NCBI GenBank assembly: GCA_038093975.1
Contig: JBBPTG010000001.1
Location: 1,240,001-1,304,000, forward strand
DNA length: 64,000 nucleotides
Direction of reading: 5' to 3'
DNA from: Chalciporus piperatus
Lineage: Eukaryota; Basidiomycota; Agaricomycetes; Boletales; Boletaceae
Positions 23,317-36,101 of the stretch are shown here, piece after piece (the stretch's first letter is position 1; every line of letters begins with the position of its first letter). The translations under genes were made by a program, and so were the position numbers. The notes beneath the pieces are model-generated. The model was not told the DNA's origin. It saw only the letters and a program-made list of their open reading frames with translations, and ran no database searches.

Positions 23317-23746
23317 ATGTCTGAAAAAATCAAGGAGTTCATGGAAGTTCCCCAACAGTTCGTCAGGGACGGGAACCAGGTCTGTCTTCTTCTCTCTGTC
23401 TCGCACGAACTCGCTCGTTGACACCACGTGTATAGTTCTTGACTCGTTGCACGAAGCCTTCGCAAAAAGGTACTGCACTAACATGCCCTTCAAAGCCAGT
23501 TTGTTCAAACGTTTTCTTCAGAGTTCGTCCAAATTTGCAGAGCGGTCGCAATTGGTTTCGCTGTCATGGGTTTCATTGGCTACTTTGTCAAACTCATCCA
23601 CATCCCAATGTACGTCTGACACGTCCACATATCCCACACCATTCTAACACGTCACTCTTTCAGAAACAACATACTTGTGTGAGTACTCTACCGATATTAG
23701 CAGTTGACTATCATACTGACTTGATTTAAACAGTGGTGGTGCATAG
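23317..23746 (+). CDS. SSS1: Sec61 translocon gamma subunit (Sss1)
   Basis: Five exons (23317-23379, 23436-23469, 23522-23609, 23664-23678, 23734-23746) join in frame into about 70 residues: [20 protein letters not shown], then [33 protein letters not shown], and a VKLIHIPINNILVGGA end. This is the complete tail-anchored Sec61-gamma with the conserved KPxxKEF motif and a single membrane helix. It clamps the Sec61 channel in the ER membrane. The last exon is 13 nt including the stop. It is convergent with the seven-helix gene. Confidence 0.96.
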
Positions 23747-23963
23747 TTTATTTGCTGTTAATCCACCTTGTCTCGTGTCTCATACCATACTATCCCCTGT
23801 ACCTCTCTCCTTGGCTGCATCAACAGGGACTGATCTCCCCGGATTCCTCACTTGATCTGTCGGTGCAATCCTGTTCATCGTCTGTGCCCGGTGGTGGCCC
23901 AATTAGTACCACGAGATCCTATGTCCGTCATGTTAGGCGACAATGACCGCTCGAACAAGCTCC

Positions 23964-25751
23964 TCATACCGGTACTCTGGAGTCCCTTGAGATTGCGTCG
24001 TTGAGTCCGAAGGGCATCAGCATGGAATCCCGTCGAATTGGTCTCGCGCTCGGTAGCTCGATCTCAAAGGATGATCCGGGCGGCGGCTTTCGCCCGCGTA
24101 GTGCGCCCGTCCATGACGATATCACGTCCTATATTCGTATGCAGTGTTCAAGTATAGGAAGAATGGCTCATCAGGAACGACGTACCTTTTGCAAGCCGAA
24201 GACGATGAGTGACCCCAATGGGACTGCAAGCCGACTGAGTCACGCGAATGACCTAGTACAGGAAGACCACACTTACGAGCAGCCGGGAGTATGTACGTGA
24301 CTGCAGTTTCCTGGGCGCTCAGGAAGAGTATGGCAGAGCTTTCTCCGCCTGTCAGGGGCAATAGGCTGGTGCATAAAATAGACAAACTTACGTCAAAGTG
24401 ACGCAGGAATATAGACAGAAGAGGCCAATTCGGAAACAAAGTGATCGGGACGGTCTCCGAGTGACAAGGGGGAACGCCTCTTTGATGATTCTCCATTGAC
24501 GGTAGTATTGAATGGAGATGACAACTGTGTGCGTCAGACCACAGGAATAGGTTGCTGTAAAGTGGGGGCATACCTTCCAAAGCAAGGATTACAGCCATGA
24601 CTGTAGCGCAAAAGGATGGCACAGCTGCGTCCCTGGGCGTAAAAGTGGGTCAGCACGGGACAAAACAGCTACCTTATGGGACCAACGGGTGCTCAACGTG
24701 TATGATGCAATATAGCCCATTCGAATGGACAGCTTGAGGCTGTGAGATCACGAACTGTGGTCATTTCCCTCCAAGGTTAAATGAATCAAGCCTGGAATGG
24801 ATAACCTTGTGCACACTTACCATTCCCGCACGCACTGAAAAGGCAAGGAACACCAAATATGGGATGCCGAGTATCTAAGATGAAACGATGAGCATTGGGG
24901 TTTCCCACACGGACAACCAGGTACCAGAAGCATCTGCACCACTCGAGGAACATGGTTTAGAACGACACACTGCAGCTGCTGTACAGTTGTCCACGTCTGT
25001 GGAGGAAGTTTGCATGAGCCTCACAGCGCAAGGATACTTGCCTCGCTCACATGAAGAACAATCGCTAGTCCAGCGACGACTGCCCTGAGAATGATACCGC
25101 AAGTTTGATTGAGTTGTTACCTTTGTCATAGACATCTGACGTACATTGGGGCCGCCCCATGAATCATACTGGCTTGTACCAAGCACAACGTTTGGTGCGG
25201 ATCGTTTTGGTTAGCCCCGGAGTATAAACTATCCATCTTCGATGAGTTTCCATTTCACCTCACCGAGACCTGTCACTCACTTCAAGCAATAGATGATCGA
25301 GTACACGATCCAAGTGGTGCAAAAGTTGATGATGGTTGGGTGCCAAGTCACTTTCTTGAACATCAAGGCGGTAAAGACTATGATCGGGAGTCCAATCTGT
25401 CCTCCGACAATGAGCAGAGCAAGATAAACGGAGGTCAAGTGCTGCAGATCAAGAGGACGCGAGTTTTCTGTTTCCAAGCGTGAGGAGCTATTACCGATCA
25501 GAACGATTCGTGGTTACATACCTGACATGTTTCGCGGCAAGAGGATAGGGATCCTGAAGCTGAGAGATGAGAGCGAGTACACTGGGTGGAATGAATGTAG
25601 TGTCATAAGTATGCTCAGGAAGTCCTCCCGGCAAGGCTACGATGTCGGCCAGCTTAATCGAGGTCGGTTCGTCGGGGTCAGTGTTATAGAACGACGTGTG
25701 GAAAAGTTTCACAGCAAGATGCACTACAGGACCAGTTTCTGACACCCGCAC
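23964..25751 (-). CDS. Seven-helix membrane protein of a fungal receptor-like family
   Basis: Multi-exon gene with repeated hydrophobic segments: YLALLIVGGQIGLPIIVFTA, then HPTIINFCTTWIVYSIIYCL, LCLVQASMIHGAAPM, AVVAGLAIVLH, ILGIPYLVFLAFSV, SFCATVMAVILALE, SLCFRIGLFCLYSC. It ends in a basic cytoplasmic tail (GRKPPPGSSFEIELPSARP) and a stop at 23964-23966. The layout and the HPTxINFCxTWIxYSI motif match a large Agaricomycete family annotated only as GPCR-like. The N-terminus DIVALPGGLPEHTYDTTF is probably outside the cell. The start is unsettled: the frame to 25751 has no ATG, and a first exon upstream of an intron ending at about 25739 is likely. Ligand and signalling are unknown. Confidence 0.65.
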
Positions 25752-26042
25752 ATTAAGTGGTACCTAACGCATGTTGAGCAACACGTACCTGTTTGGCCCG
25801 AATCCCGCTAGGATATATATCGCACATCCTGTTGCCAGTTGGGTACACTCAACGTCCAGCCACGCAGATCATCGTAGATCCAACACCGGCAACAGACCAA
25901 TTGCCCGGAAATAATAAGCTTCACTTCTCGATCGGGCAACCCAAGAATGGGAATATTTGACCACAAGAATGTGCATTTGATGGTTCGTGTATAGATAAAT
26001 GAATGACAACGCGAGGCAAGACGGAGGGTTAGATTTTACCCT

Positions 26043-29000
26043 TCATCGAACATCGACGAGCAAAAGGGGGAATCGTAGCGATGGTGGCGCAAGTTCGACA
26101 GCGGGAACAAATTGGGAATCTACCACAGGTGCGGGGATACCAGGCGCCTTGTCTCCATTTTCCTTGACGGCCTCTTCGGGCGCCGCGGGTGGGGGAGGCA
26201 GGAGCGCAGAGATAAGCATCTGTGTCCTTGCAAGCCATTCAGATGCATTTCGGTTTGGGTCATGTTTGGAAGACTCAGGGAACTTATCAATACAACGCCG
26301 GATGTCAGTGGAACATCCCACGCAGAAGCAGATATGGGATCGTACCTGCCCAATTACTTTTTCTAGTTTTGTCGATTCCGCATCTGGCCACTTCGAGGCA
26401 ACGTATTGGAGGAACGTGAGATCTTGCAGCAACTGGGAATCATCCAGAGAGTCTCCGTCTTCGACGGCATCGACAATCGCGGCGGAAAACTTTGCGATCA
26501 TTGTTTGGGCTGTGGTCGTCAAATATGATTGATGATGACTCATGCCCAGGTTATGTATCGAAGAAGATAGCGAGTATAGGCATTCCATCATCGGCGGAGA
26601 TGGATGTACGCAAACAGATCCTTTAATCGGATGAGCAGGAGAATCAACGGTGACCAAAGAGCGCACCACTATGCGTAGGCCATATCCCCACATGTTGGGT
26701 GTAGTTTGACACCAACTTGGAAATGACGTGTTCTTCCCAACATATCATTATTCGTTCAAACAACCCACGTATTTTTTCTCGGAAGCCTTAGAAATAATGG
26801 TCAACGCATATCTCACGAAAGCAATCAAGATCGGACTCTTACCGACTACCGTAGGCTGACCACACCCGATATCCTTCACAAAAGGAGAGGACGAAGAAAG
26901 TTCGTTTGCCACGTGAGCATGGAAGACTAGCTTGTTCATCGATGCATCTTGGAAGAGAGGTCAGATTTGGGTATATGGTGGAGTATTTCACCAACCTGGG
27001 TCTGTCATGAGTTCATCAGCAGAGGCGGTGAGCGCTGACACCACCCTAAGGCATAGCATTTGGGCTACAGGTGTGTATGCCTCGGTCAAGTCTGTGATCA
27101 AATGCCTGTAGCACGCTCTGAATGTAAGAACCAAGCGGAATTCAGTAGCATGACTTACTGGCTATCACCCTCTGCAGACATTCTGGTCAGATCGGTTTGC
27201 AGCGAGGCTGCGGCGTCTTCCAGAGTTCCCAATGTTTGATGAAGCAGCGATGTCCTCCCACCAAGTCGTTGACTCATTGCTGCTCTGTAGGTACGGAACG
27301 AGTTGTCGAACGGGGAAGATCCGCTACCTGGTTGGGGAACCGGTGCTGGTCGATAAAGGCTGGAAAGGGGCGAGAATAAGTCTGTGTGTCGTGAGTATTG
27401 AGTTATGCACAAGCTACAGAAAACTTCCGCACCCTCCACGTTACCGGATCCTAGGGATGCAAGGGCTTGGATGAACCCTTTTTCTGCACTTGCAAGCGTT
27501 GCCTTCCAGATATTCGTGATCCGCGTACCGGAAACTTCATCCAGCAGTCGGGTGAGATGGGCTAATTCGGATTCTTGGAGCTCCGTGTGTTTGACCCACT
27601 TCCGCAAGGATGACCTGACTTTCCAAACGGCACCGACTGCATCGAGCGTTGCGAACCACTTGTCAAATGGAGCACGGAGGCTCGTTGTGGACTGAGTGAA
27701 CCAACTGCTCAGTTTATCCCGCAAGAATTCCTGAGAGAGTGAAGCTGAGGCTGATGAGAGGTCAACAAAGGGTCGGTATGATCGAATGTTCGCAGGGAGA
27801 AGGGCAACGTAGGTAGACGAGGGAAGGGCATTCAAAACAGCTTGCGCGCTCAGGAGAAGCTCGGGAGGAAGATTGGACGACGGTGCAGATGAAGATTCAG
27901 CCTGTATGTTGTCCAATACTCTTCTCGCCAGAGATTGCGCTGAAGAAGAAGCACCAAACACTTCGCGGGCAGTGTGCAACGTGCGTGAAATTGCTTCCAA
28001 AGTCGTCTGTGTCGAGGTCTTCACGGCTATCGCGAGAGTCTTCCCAGATAATTTCGTCCTTGAGGAAGTCTGTGTCTCCGGGGGATGTCCATTCAGCTGG
28101 ATGACCGGTAAGCTGCCGTTAGGTTGTTCGGGAGTGTCGAGCCCTTTCGTGAGTAGAGCGTTCAGAGATTTTTGGCGCTGAGTAAGATAGATCGTCAAAG
28201 TCTCAGTAAGAGGTCGTGAGTCGAGAATATGGAGCGTCAACAGGGTGGCGCAGGTTTCCTGATGCAACTGGGGTTTAGCCTGCGATATGGAGGAAGAGAA
28301 TCCACCAACCTCGGACGACTTGTCATGCAACCTTAGTGACAATGTTGCCCGGTGTATTATTTGAGTTCGAAAATGAGACACTGTCTCCCATTGTCGTTGA
28401 ATCAAAGGGAACTGCTCCTGCAGAGGACTGAGTCAGGAGATCTTTGTCCGGCCCGGATCCGACAGCTTACAACGACATCGATACCGTGGTGTATCCAGCT
28501 TTCATCATCCTGAGCGTCGTCACGGGTCAAAGTTCGGTGGACAACCCGTGCGAGAAGAAATAACCAAGCAGCTTGAAAGTACTTCTCACGTTCGATCAAC
28601 CGCCACAGATGCTCGGGTGCGTCTAGAAGTAGCTTTACATGCGCAGAGAGCACCTGTAGTGTCTGCAGGTGCGAATCTAATCACTCGATGCGTCAGCATT
28701 CCAAGTAGTGGTTCACGCGTCGAATCACTTACCGTCCTTTCCGCTTTGCGAGACGTGATTTTGCACGCTTGGCGCCCGTTGTGACTTGATTGCAGTTCTC
28801 GTTTCCTCTAATGCTTCTTGTACGCGCTCTGCAGATGTTTTGATGGAAATTATGGAGGATGAGGCATGAAGGAGATCGCGGTATCGTTCCCTACGCTTTC
28901 CAAGTACCGTCAGATCATATGATGCGCTCTCAGCACTTCCACGCACCCAACCATAACTCGAAGGTCTTCTTGTTTTGCCTCAGCCTCAGCCCTACCAGAC

Positions 29001-29293
29001 ACGCGATTAGCACAGTCCCATCATACACAGGACACACAAGCCGCGATATACCTGAGCTGGGCCTGTCTCGCCTTGACCTCGGCAATGGTATATTTCGTGA
29101 AGAGTTCATCTGGGTTTATGTCTGTAACGTCGTCTTGCGAAGCCAGACTGCCATTGTGAGATATGGTGTGGGGTAACTTGGCTGCAATGAGGTTGGGATG
29201 TGCAGACACTGCACCTGGAGACCGCAAGGAGTCCAATGGTACTTTGGAAGATCCCAATGAAGCGACCGACACCGTAGACGGTCGCCGAGCCAT
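26043..29293 (-). CDS. COG1: Conserved oligomeric Golgi complex subunit 1
   Basis: After a Ser-rich leader (MARRPSTVSVASLGSSKVPL) comes the Vps51/Cog1 N-terminal signature DPxxLF in the form NPDELFTKYTIAEVKARQAQ, then GKRRERYRDLLHASSSIISI and KTSAERVQEALEETRTAI, a coiled coil typical of the complex. The middle (LLLDAPEHLWRLIEREKYFQ, AAWLFLLARVVHRTL) matches Cog1. The C-terminus ends PPSLRFPLLLVDVR. Cog1 is part of lobe A of the COG tether for retrograde vesicles at the Golgi. About nine short introns are implied by frame changes; not all junctions were fixed. The start ATG is at 29291-29293 and the stop at 26043-26045. Confidence 0.85.
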
Positions 29294-29447
29294 ACCACGT
29301 CCGGATATGCGGAGATGTCAAGACACGTCGGAGGACGTCAAGTCTACATTCCTGATTACGTAATAACAGTCTGAAGTAGGAGAAGAAAATGTAGCGTGAA
29401 AATCATGGCATGTACGAAAAGTTAACAACAATCTCGGAGAGTGTACA

Positions 29448-30750
29448 CTATCGTCTCTCGTTTTCAGTTCTTTCTGGTTCTGCAACATCCATCTCAACTG
29501 GACTGGGTTTTCGATCAGTTGTAGGCGGCGCGGGGGTGGCGACAGAAGATTGTGATGACTGAGCAGTGGAAGGTTCATTCTGGACGTTTGCAGCTGAATT
29601 CGCTAACCGCTGGTCCAGTGCCTTGAGGGCAAGCGTGCTGAATGTGGGATCAGACGTTATTTCCTGACCACTAGTGTGCAAGGGTTCACGTACCGTCGTC
29701 GCTCAGCCTCAGCTCGAGTGACACCGGGACCGTACCCAGACTCCAGATCATGAGGTACGGATGTAGGAATCAGATGGAATCGTGTTGCGATGTTGTACAC
29801 GAAACTTCCAAGTAGCGATAGAGCGGGACTAGGGTGTGTTCGTCAATACATACATCCACGATAGGGAGATGGGGATAAACTCACTGGAGGAAAGGAGGGA
29901 ACCAACTTGTGAGAGAGAAAGTCTCACTCCTGTCACCATATGTGCTGGTTCCATTCCCAATGTCCGCGCTGCGCTTGTAAAAGCGCAGATATATCCATGA
30001 GACGAACCAGCCAAATTGGATAAGGATGTACGGGCATTGGAAGCCGATCATTGTCAAAACGGTGGAAAAGGTCATATATGCCATGGGTAATGTCTGGATT
30101 CGGGATACGAGTTCATGAAGCACATGGAACAAGAGAATGGTACATACCTTGACACGAACCCTGAACAGGCCAAACAGTTGTACTTGATGTTCCGGTATCA
30201 GTTGCGTGAACGCGACCAATACGCTGATTATCAGCGCCGTTTGTCCATGATACTGCATGCCATACCTGAGGATTGTGTAAGAATGTGAAAAATGGCAAGT
30301 TTACAGGGTCGTACAAGAATAAGTCCGCGTCTCTTGTCGCGATGAATTCTATCCAGTTGAAGGCAAACGCGATGAGATTTGGCAGTGTCACGCAGACAAC
30401 AATAAACTTCAACGTCTCCACCGTGCCCCAAAGTCGTTCAAAGTATCGTAGCGAAGCTGGTATTACAGCTATCGTCACGAGTACCTTGGAAGCATGAGTA
30501 TAGGATCTAGAGGTTATGAGCGGTGACATACCTCGAGTATGCTGACCTCTACCAAGGCAGAGGTAGCAAATGTCCAGGGGTAGAAGAAACTCGAGCCTGG
30601 CACGAGGGTTAGCCATGGTATGTATGTCGTTCCTGTGGTCCACCAGATCCAGAAATAGAGAGAAGTTGCCGCGATTGTTAAAGCTGCAAATCCGCGTGTG
30701 ACTGGGGGTATTGAAGTTAGATACTGGAACGGTGTTGAGAGGATGGCCAT
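29448..30750 (-). CDS. TMEM115-like Golgi rhomboid-fold membrane protein (DUF1751)
   Basis: Hydrophobic segments in order: VTRGFAALTIAATSLYFWIW, PGSSFFYPWTFATSALVEVS, TLKFIVVCVTLPNLIAFAFN, LIISVLVAFTQLIPEHQVQL, and LPMAYMTFSTVLTMIG. These are followed by GWFVSWIYLRFYKRS and a hydrophilic tail rich in Pro/Ser/Glu. The FVYPW-like motif (FFYPWTFAT) and the QLIPEHQVQLFGL block fit the TMEM115/YOL107W family, catalytically dead relatives of rhomboid proteases in the Golgi. Four or five short introns are needed. It lies 155 bp downstream of the COG1 start, and both genes are on the - strand. Both being Golgi-related may be chance. Confidence 0.8.
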
Positions 30751-30895
30751 TTGGAAACTAATGGGACATGGAGTATAGACCAGGATACTTGGTCCGTCAG
30801 TAGGATTATTTAGCTCGCGATTTGGCCATGTTTATCCCAAAGGCTGCTGTTACGTCAGCAGACCCTCTCTCCTCCATTCCATCATCTGCTCATCC
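30751..30895. promoter_or_regulatory. Bidirectional promoter TMEM115-like/FAM32A-like
   Basis: 145 bp between divergent ATGs. It includes TTACGTCAG near 30850 (a CRE/bZIP-like TTACGTCA). The regulatory role is inferred. Confidence 0.45.
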
Positions 30896-31446
30896 ATGGC
30901 CGACTATGACTTCCGTCCAGGGGGCTCACTCAAGCTCAAGGCCGGCGTCGCAGAGGGAGGAATAGTCAAAAAGTATGTTTTGTGTGCCCACCTTGTTGCT
31001 TCAATTCCTCAGATCTTTAGGAAGAAGAAATCAAAGTCGAAATCGAAACCCGACGACGGGAAGGAGCAGGATCGCGAGCGAGTGAAAGAGCTTTTACGGA
31101 GCGAAGATATCGATCTTACCCCTGGTTCCGCCTCCGGTAGCAACCGTGGTTCTCCTTCCCTCTCAAATGGAAACGACAGGAAAACAGATGCCGAGAGGCG
31201 GTTCGAGGAAGCACAGCGCCGAAGAGTGAGTTTCCAACTCAATCTTTTTCCTCGTCTTCTAAACGGGATTCTAGCTCTTAAACAAGGTTGCCAAGATGGC
31301 GCATAAAACGCACAAGGATCGCGTGAATGAATTCAACACCAAGCTGGAGGCGCTCAGCGAGCACCACGACATTCCAAAGGTATGTTTGTGAAATTCATGG
31401 TCCGTGCAGGCTCTCACGGCATTTCCACAGGTTGGGCCAGGATAAA
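30896..31446 (+). CDS. FAM32A-like protein (DUF1754)
   Basis: Four exons (introns 30973-31020, 31226-31274, 31381-31431). The protein starts MADYDFRPGGSLKLKAGVAE, followed by a lysine-rich stretch (KKKSKSKSK), an acidic and serine-rich middle, and the family C-terminus AHKTHKDRVNEFNTKLEALS, then EHHDIPKVGPG. Human FAM32A ends in a very similar HKQRVEDFN...HYDIPKV block and sits in the catalytic core of the late spliceosome, where its tail stabilises exon ligation. Nuclear location is expected from the lysine clusters. The gene is complete and small. Confidence 0.9.
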
Positions 31447-31720
31447 ATCCGCGTAAATCGCGTCGAGAGCGCCCCGTTCGTTTGCTTTGCATGGTTCCGC
31501 GATGCTATCTATTATGCCGTCCTGATGGAGGTTGTTATATCCTCTGTCCGATGAATGTATTCTGTTATGCCCGATGAATGTAAGATATTCGGAAAGCTCC
31601 AGGGGTCACGTATTGTGAAATATTTGTTGTGTTGGCTTTGATTCAAGTAATTACGGATGAACGGCTCATAAGTCCGCCACAACTCTTGACCCTTTTCCTT
31701 CACCTCCATTTGACTGCATC

Positions 31721-33792
31721 ATGTCTGCCGCACAGCAGGCTGAGAAGAAGGGACACGTTTGCCCACCCTCAGATGCCCAGCACCCCGCAGATAGATGGGA
31801 GTCACTCTACGTATACTCCTTTATATGCAAGTTCACCACCGTCCGTAGCAAGGTGGAGGGGTTGGATACACCGACGGAGTGAGTGCCCATTCACTCAATA
31901 CCCCCCTTGATACAGTTCCCACAACTCTCGATGTCTCCCGATGATAGCTTCGAAAATGCTCTCTTGATGCCGGGGCCAGACCCAGTACTTTCCAAGATAC
32001 TCCAACAATTTATACTAAATCTGCGTCCCCAAACGCGTAATTTGAGGTAAGCACGATGGTTTCGATTCTGCAGTCCATGAAGAACATTTCGGGGGACTTC
32101 CAGCGTGGATCAAATATCATCTACTCTCTCTAATGTCCTTGCGGATGCTTTCAAGACGTCGGAAAGAACTGTCTTCTGGAACGACGAGCTCAGCGCAAAC
32201 GAGGATCCCTTCGCCACAATAGAGGGCGGGTTTTTCGCCGCTGATTGGGACCTGAAAGTGGGTCTGTTCTCGTAATCATACTAAATACCCCCTAAACGCG
32301 TCATAATATGTCGGGAATAGCTCAAAACTTTGCGCTTGCTGGTGGATTTGCAGCTAACACATTCCACGGAGGTAAAGAGCATTGTCGATCGCGCTTGGGG
32401 CGTAATGCAATACAAACACAAGAAAAAAGACCCTGTGAATGCTCCTCCGGACCCATCAGATGCAAGAAGTCAGGAGAACCTACAACTCGTCCCACTGGGA
32501 CAAGACTGTTCGCGAAAGCGTTATTGGGTTGCGGATGGTTCGTGCGCCTTTCATTTCCTCGTCCTCGCCCCACTTCGTATTTGCGTGTATTTGGTGGGAG
32601 GCCGCATTTTTTGGGCCCCTTGATATCCGGCTTTAGCCGTCCTTTATGGATTCGCTGACTCCCGTGATCTATCTTAGATTCACCGCGGATATATGTGTCG
32701 ACCAATCCCTGGAAAATCACGGCGACATTCCAGGCCGTTTCCAGCACACGCGACGAGTACCTAGCACTCGTCGAAAGTCTCAAGGCCAGTGCGCCACGGG
32801 GTGACAAGAAAAATAAGATAGAACAAGCCCACCTGGCGTTAGTCCAAGCCCTCGAATGTCGAATTGACGTCATTACTTCTGAACTTGCCGTGAGTCGCAT
32901 CCCACTCTTCCTCGCTAGGTAGACGAGGGTAGATAGTAAAAGTGACTGCGTGGCGGATTCGCTGACTTGACATGCAGCGTGTGCAAAGAGCTCGCCGGAA
33001 GATTGAACAGAAACACATCTTTCTGGCTCAGGCTGAGCTTAGGGAGACACGTACACGACGCCAGACGCGGCGTCCAGACTACGTGTACAATGACGTGGAA
33101 AGTGGCGAGGCAAGTCACTTATACCGGTTCGTACAGACCTTGTTACTGATTTGATTTCCGGACACAAGGATGACTCTGACGACTATAAATCCGAGGATGA
33201 AAAGGATGACGATGATGCTTTCGGACAGGACGATTTCCTTGATTCTCGACCGGAGACTCGGGGAAGACGACGAGCGGCTGCCGCACCCCCACAACGGCGA
33301 TCTACAAGAACCACCAAGGGGAAACGTGGTTCACCCGATTTATCGGGGACGGAATGGAAGGGGGAAAGGCGATCAGCTCGGTTAGGAGCAACTGATGAAA
33401 TGCAACTGGACCGCCCATCCAAACGCGCACGGACAGAGGAAAGCACCACGAGTTCTGGCTCTGCGTTGGTTGATCCTGATGGGGATCCAAAAACCAAGAA
33501 GCACGGTGCGGCCGCAATAAAACCCAACGAAGTTCCGGTGAATAAAGTGAACGGGAAGAAGAAAAGCAAGTTTTGGTACTACGCGGTCGAGCCTGTCACC
33601 ACGCCTGGTGGGTCAACATCCGTACCCGGCACAGCCTCGGCCGCAACGAATGGAAACGGACACAACGGTGGTGGTCCTCCCAACAGTCAGTGGTCTTCGG
33701 AGCACGGAGTGGATGAAGGAATGGACGTGGATAGTCAGATGGATGGTCGGTCATCCTCGCTCCCGGAGGAGGCACCAGTTGTGGCTCATTGA
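31721..33792 (+). CDS. DDT/WHIM-type chromatin-associated protein
   Basis: The N-terminal part (ESLYVYSFICKFTTVRSKVE, then DPVLSKILQQFILNLRPQTR, LSNVLADAFKTSERTVFW) resembles a DDT-like helical bundle. The next block (DLKLKTLRLLVDLQLTHSTE) resembles WHIM1, and LGQDCSRKRYWVAD resembles the R-YW motif of RSF1/CECR2/ITC1-type remodelling factors. A coiled coil (RVQRARRKIEQKHIFLAQAE) follows, then a Lys/Asp/Glu-rich tail with a bipartite-like nuclear signal (RPSKRART). Introns: 31879-31947, 32047-32103, 32259-32320, 32538-32677, 32890-32977, and 33110-33168. The last begins GC (gcaagt), a GC-AG intron. The exact remodelling complex is inferred. Confidence 0.7.
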
Positions 33793-34199
33793 TGGTGTCT
33801 GATTATTTGCATTGTTTCTACCTCGCCCCGGCATCTTTTCTCTCTCGTCAAGGTCGCAGTTCGCATTTCATACCACTCACTGGCATTGGTTGAAACAGCA
33901 TAGTCTATCATCACATTTATTCTCGGCCCACATATCTCTCTATCCTACTTATCATCATTCGATTTACAATTTTGAATATTTCGGATTTGGTGAACCGTCC
34001 ACGAAAAAAAACAAGAATTCATCTGACTCCTGAGATAAAGAAGCGAAGAGGAAGAATCGTTCTCTGTTCTCATGCAGTGAATGCTCAGATCGATGCCTAC
34101 GAACTTGTTAGGCTGGATATCTGACTGCGTGTGTATATCGTCGAAACTGAGTGTTTCGCTACTACCGATCATCCAATTTGGGGATTTCCTAATGGGTGA
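33793..34199. other. Intergenic region left of the Harbinger element
   Basis: 3' flank of the DDT/WHIM gene. AT-rich, with an A run near 34007. No gene was recognised and, notably, no copia-like coding is seen here. Confidence 0.5.
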
Positions 34200-34397
34200 T
34201 TAGCGGGTGTCAGAATTGAATTTTGGTCAGCGTAAAAGTTGGGAGAAGAGTGCCACGTAAGCATTCTCTTCGGCTAAGATTCAACTTCCGAATCTCCGAC
34301 CGAACCCCAAGCACGCTGTGTCTGTGTGTCAACAGTCCCCTGCGCCCATCCAACGTTCGCTCACTGAGCCGTTCTCGTTTTCTCCTCTTTCCTCAAG

Positions 34398-36025
34398 ATG
34401 AAGAAACAGTCCAAGACCCCCAAGATATACTGGGACAAAGCCCATGCCTCCCGCACTGATCGCATAATCGAATGGTGTAACGATAACCCAGAAAAACGAC
34501 TCCGGCTCTTCTCTGATTCAACACAAGACGCGAAGGAAGAAGGACGGCACAAGACTCAACTTGCTAGTGCCCGGAAGACGCTCTACCAGGAACTTGCCCT
34601 GTATATTTTTGAATCGGAACCAGATTTTGCTGCTCTCGCGACAGACAAGCCTCAAGTACTTGCGGCTGCTACCCAACGTCGGGTCACAACGTAAGCTTTG
34701 TTCTACCAACATCGATCTTACTAACTATACACTGGCACAGGCTTCGAACCAAGTACAACGAACAAATCAAGCGCTTGGGTCAGACGGGTGCTGGTCTGAC
34801 AGTTGAAGACCTTGAAAAGGCGGACAGGACGAAGGGGTTGGTCGGTAAGTTAGCTTTTTTCTCTTTCTGTCTGAGCTCACACACTGCAGATGATATCATC
34901 CGAGACTTTCCATGGTTCCCTTCCCTTCACGGGTGGTGGAGAACAAATCCCGCCTATAACACGACCTTCAGCACCGCGGATTCTGGACAAAACTTTGCAG
35001 GAAAAGCAGCCGCTCTCTTCAATTTAAAGCCAAGCCTATCGCTCTCTGGAGACTCCGTCCCCACGTACCCTCCGCAACCACAACAAACCTCCTCAACCCC
35101 CGGCCCATCTAACTCCGCCTCTGTTGTCCCAGCTCACCCTGGTGTCGCACCAGCATCCCCCACTGCCACCCCATCAGAATCAGATCTCGAGGAAGGAGAG
35201 GTTCGTGAGGGTACCACTGGCATGGACAAACGGCCATCAGGATCTATCTTCGATGATCTAGATACAGCAGATGCCAACGACTTCGAAATGACCAACGTTC
35301 ATCCGCCAAAGCCTCTCATCCTTCCCGCTCATCCATCAAACCCTTCGGCTGTTCCCGCTGTTCCCACTGGCATGTCCACTGACTTCTCGCTTGACGACGA
35401 TTTTCCCTCTCCGCCTCTTGCCATCATTTCGCTCAACGATGACTACATCCCACCCCGCCCACCTCGCCTCAACCCTAACCCTTCCTTTGCAGGGAAGGAA
35501 AGGGCTGTACTCGTCAACAAGGAGTCGGGTGATTCCACCCCGGTTCACTCTGATGAGTCCGACTCCATAGAGGGTCCAGCAAGGAAACTTTTGGCGAGCC
35601 TTAAGCTCAAAAGGAAGACACCTACTCCCGAGTTCATGTCATCCGAAGAGTCGGACAAAAACTGGTTCTCGACTGACCCTGCTACCAGCACTAGTGCAAC
35701 CAGCTCTTCACGCAAGCGCGCGCGTGCATCGCCTGTTGATCAGGCCGTCTCACAAGTCAGTGAGGTTACGCGGTCGATGTTTTCTGCCATCGCCTCGATG
35801 CAGATGCAAAAGGCCAAGGAGCGTCACGCTGATCGTGAACTCAAGCAGTGGTCACATCAGGAGCGTCAGAAGGATAGCCAACAACAGCGCAGCCATGAAC
35901 TAGCATTATCTGAGCACCAGCTTCGAAAGATGGAATTGGAGATTGAGTTGCAGCGCTTGCGAGTTCAGGAGGAGGCCATGAAGCGCGGCTTCGCGACTGG
36001 TGAGAATACCTTACGTGGTCCTTGA
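34398..36025 (+). CDS. Harbinger Myb/MADF-like companion protein
   Basis: Three exons (34398-34690, 34741-34844, 34890-36025). The N-terminus has a trihelix/MADF-like pattern with spaced aromatic residues (YWDKAHASRTDRIIEWCNDN, then RTKYNEQIKRLG, IIRDFPWFPSLHGWWRTNP). A Pro/Ser-rich linker follows, then SRKRARASP and a C-terminal coiled coil (HELALSEHQLRKMELEIELQ). Harbinger elements need such a partner to carry the transposase to the nucleus and to the terminal repeats. The sequence supports only DNA binding and dimerisation. It is convergent with the transposase gene. Confidence 0.75.
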
Positions 36026-36101
36026 GTGTTGCTGTTTATCTTTTGTTGCAGTCGTACATCGTGATGTGCTTGTTATCTTTGTCCGTACTTCCAGGCCATA
36101 G

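Noticed and set aside
34199..34203. Copia remnant on the left of the Harbinger element
   Set aside because: Checked all frames from 33793 to 34200; no integrase, Gag or protease motif.
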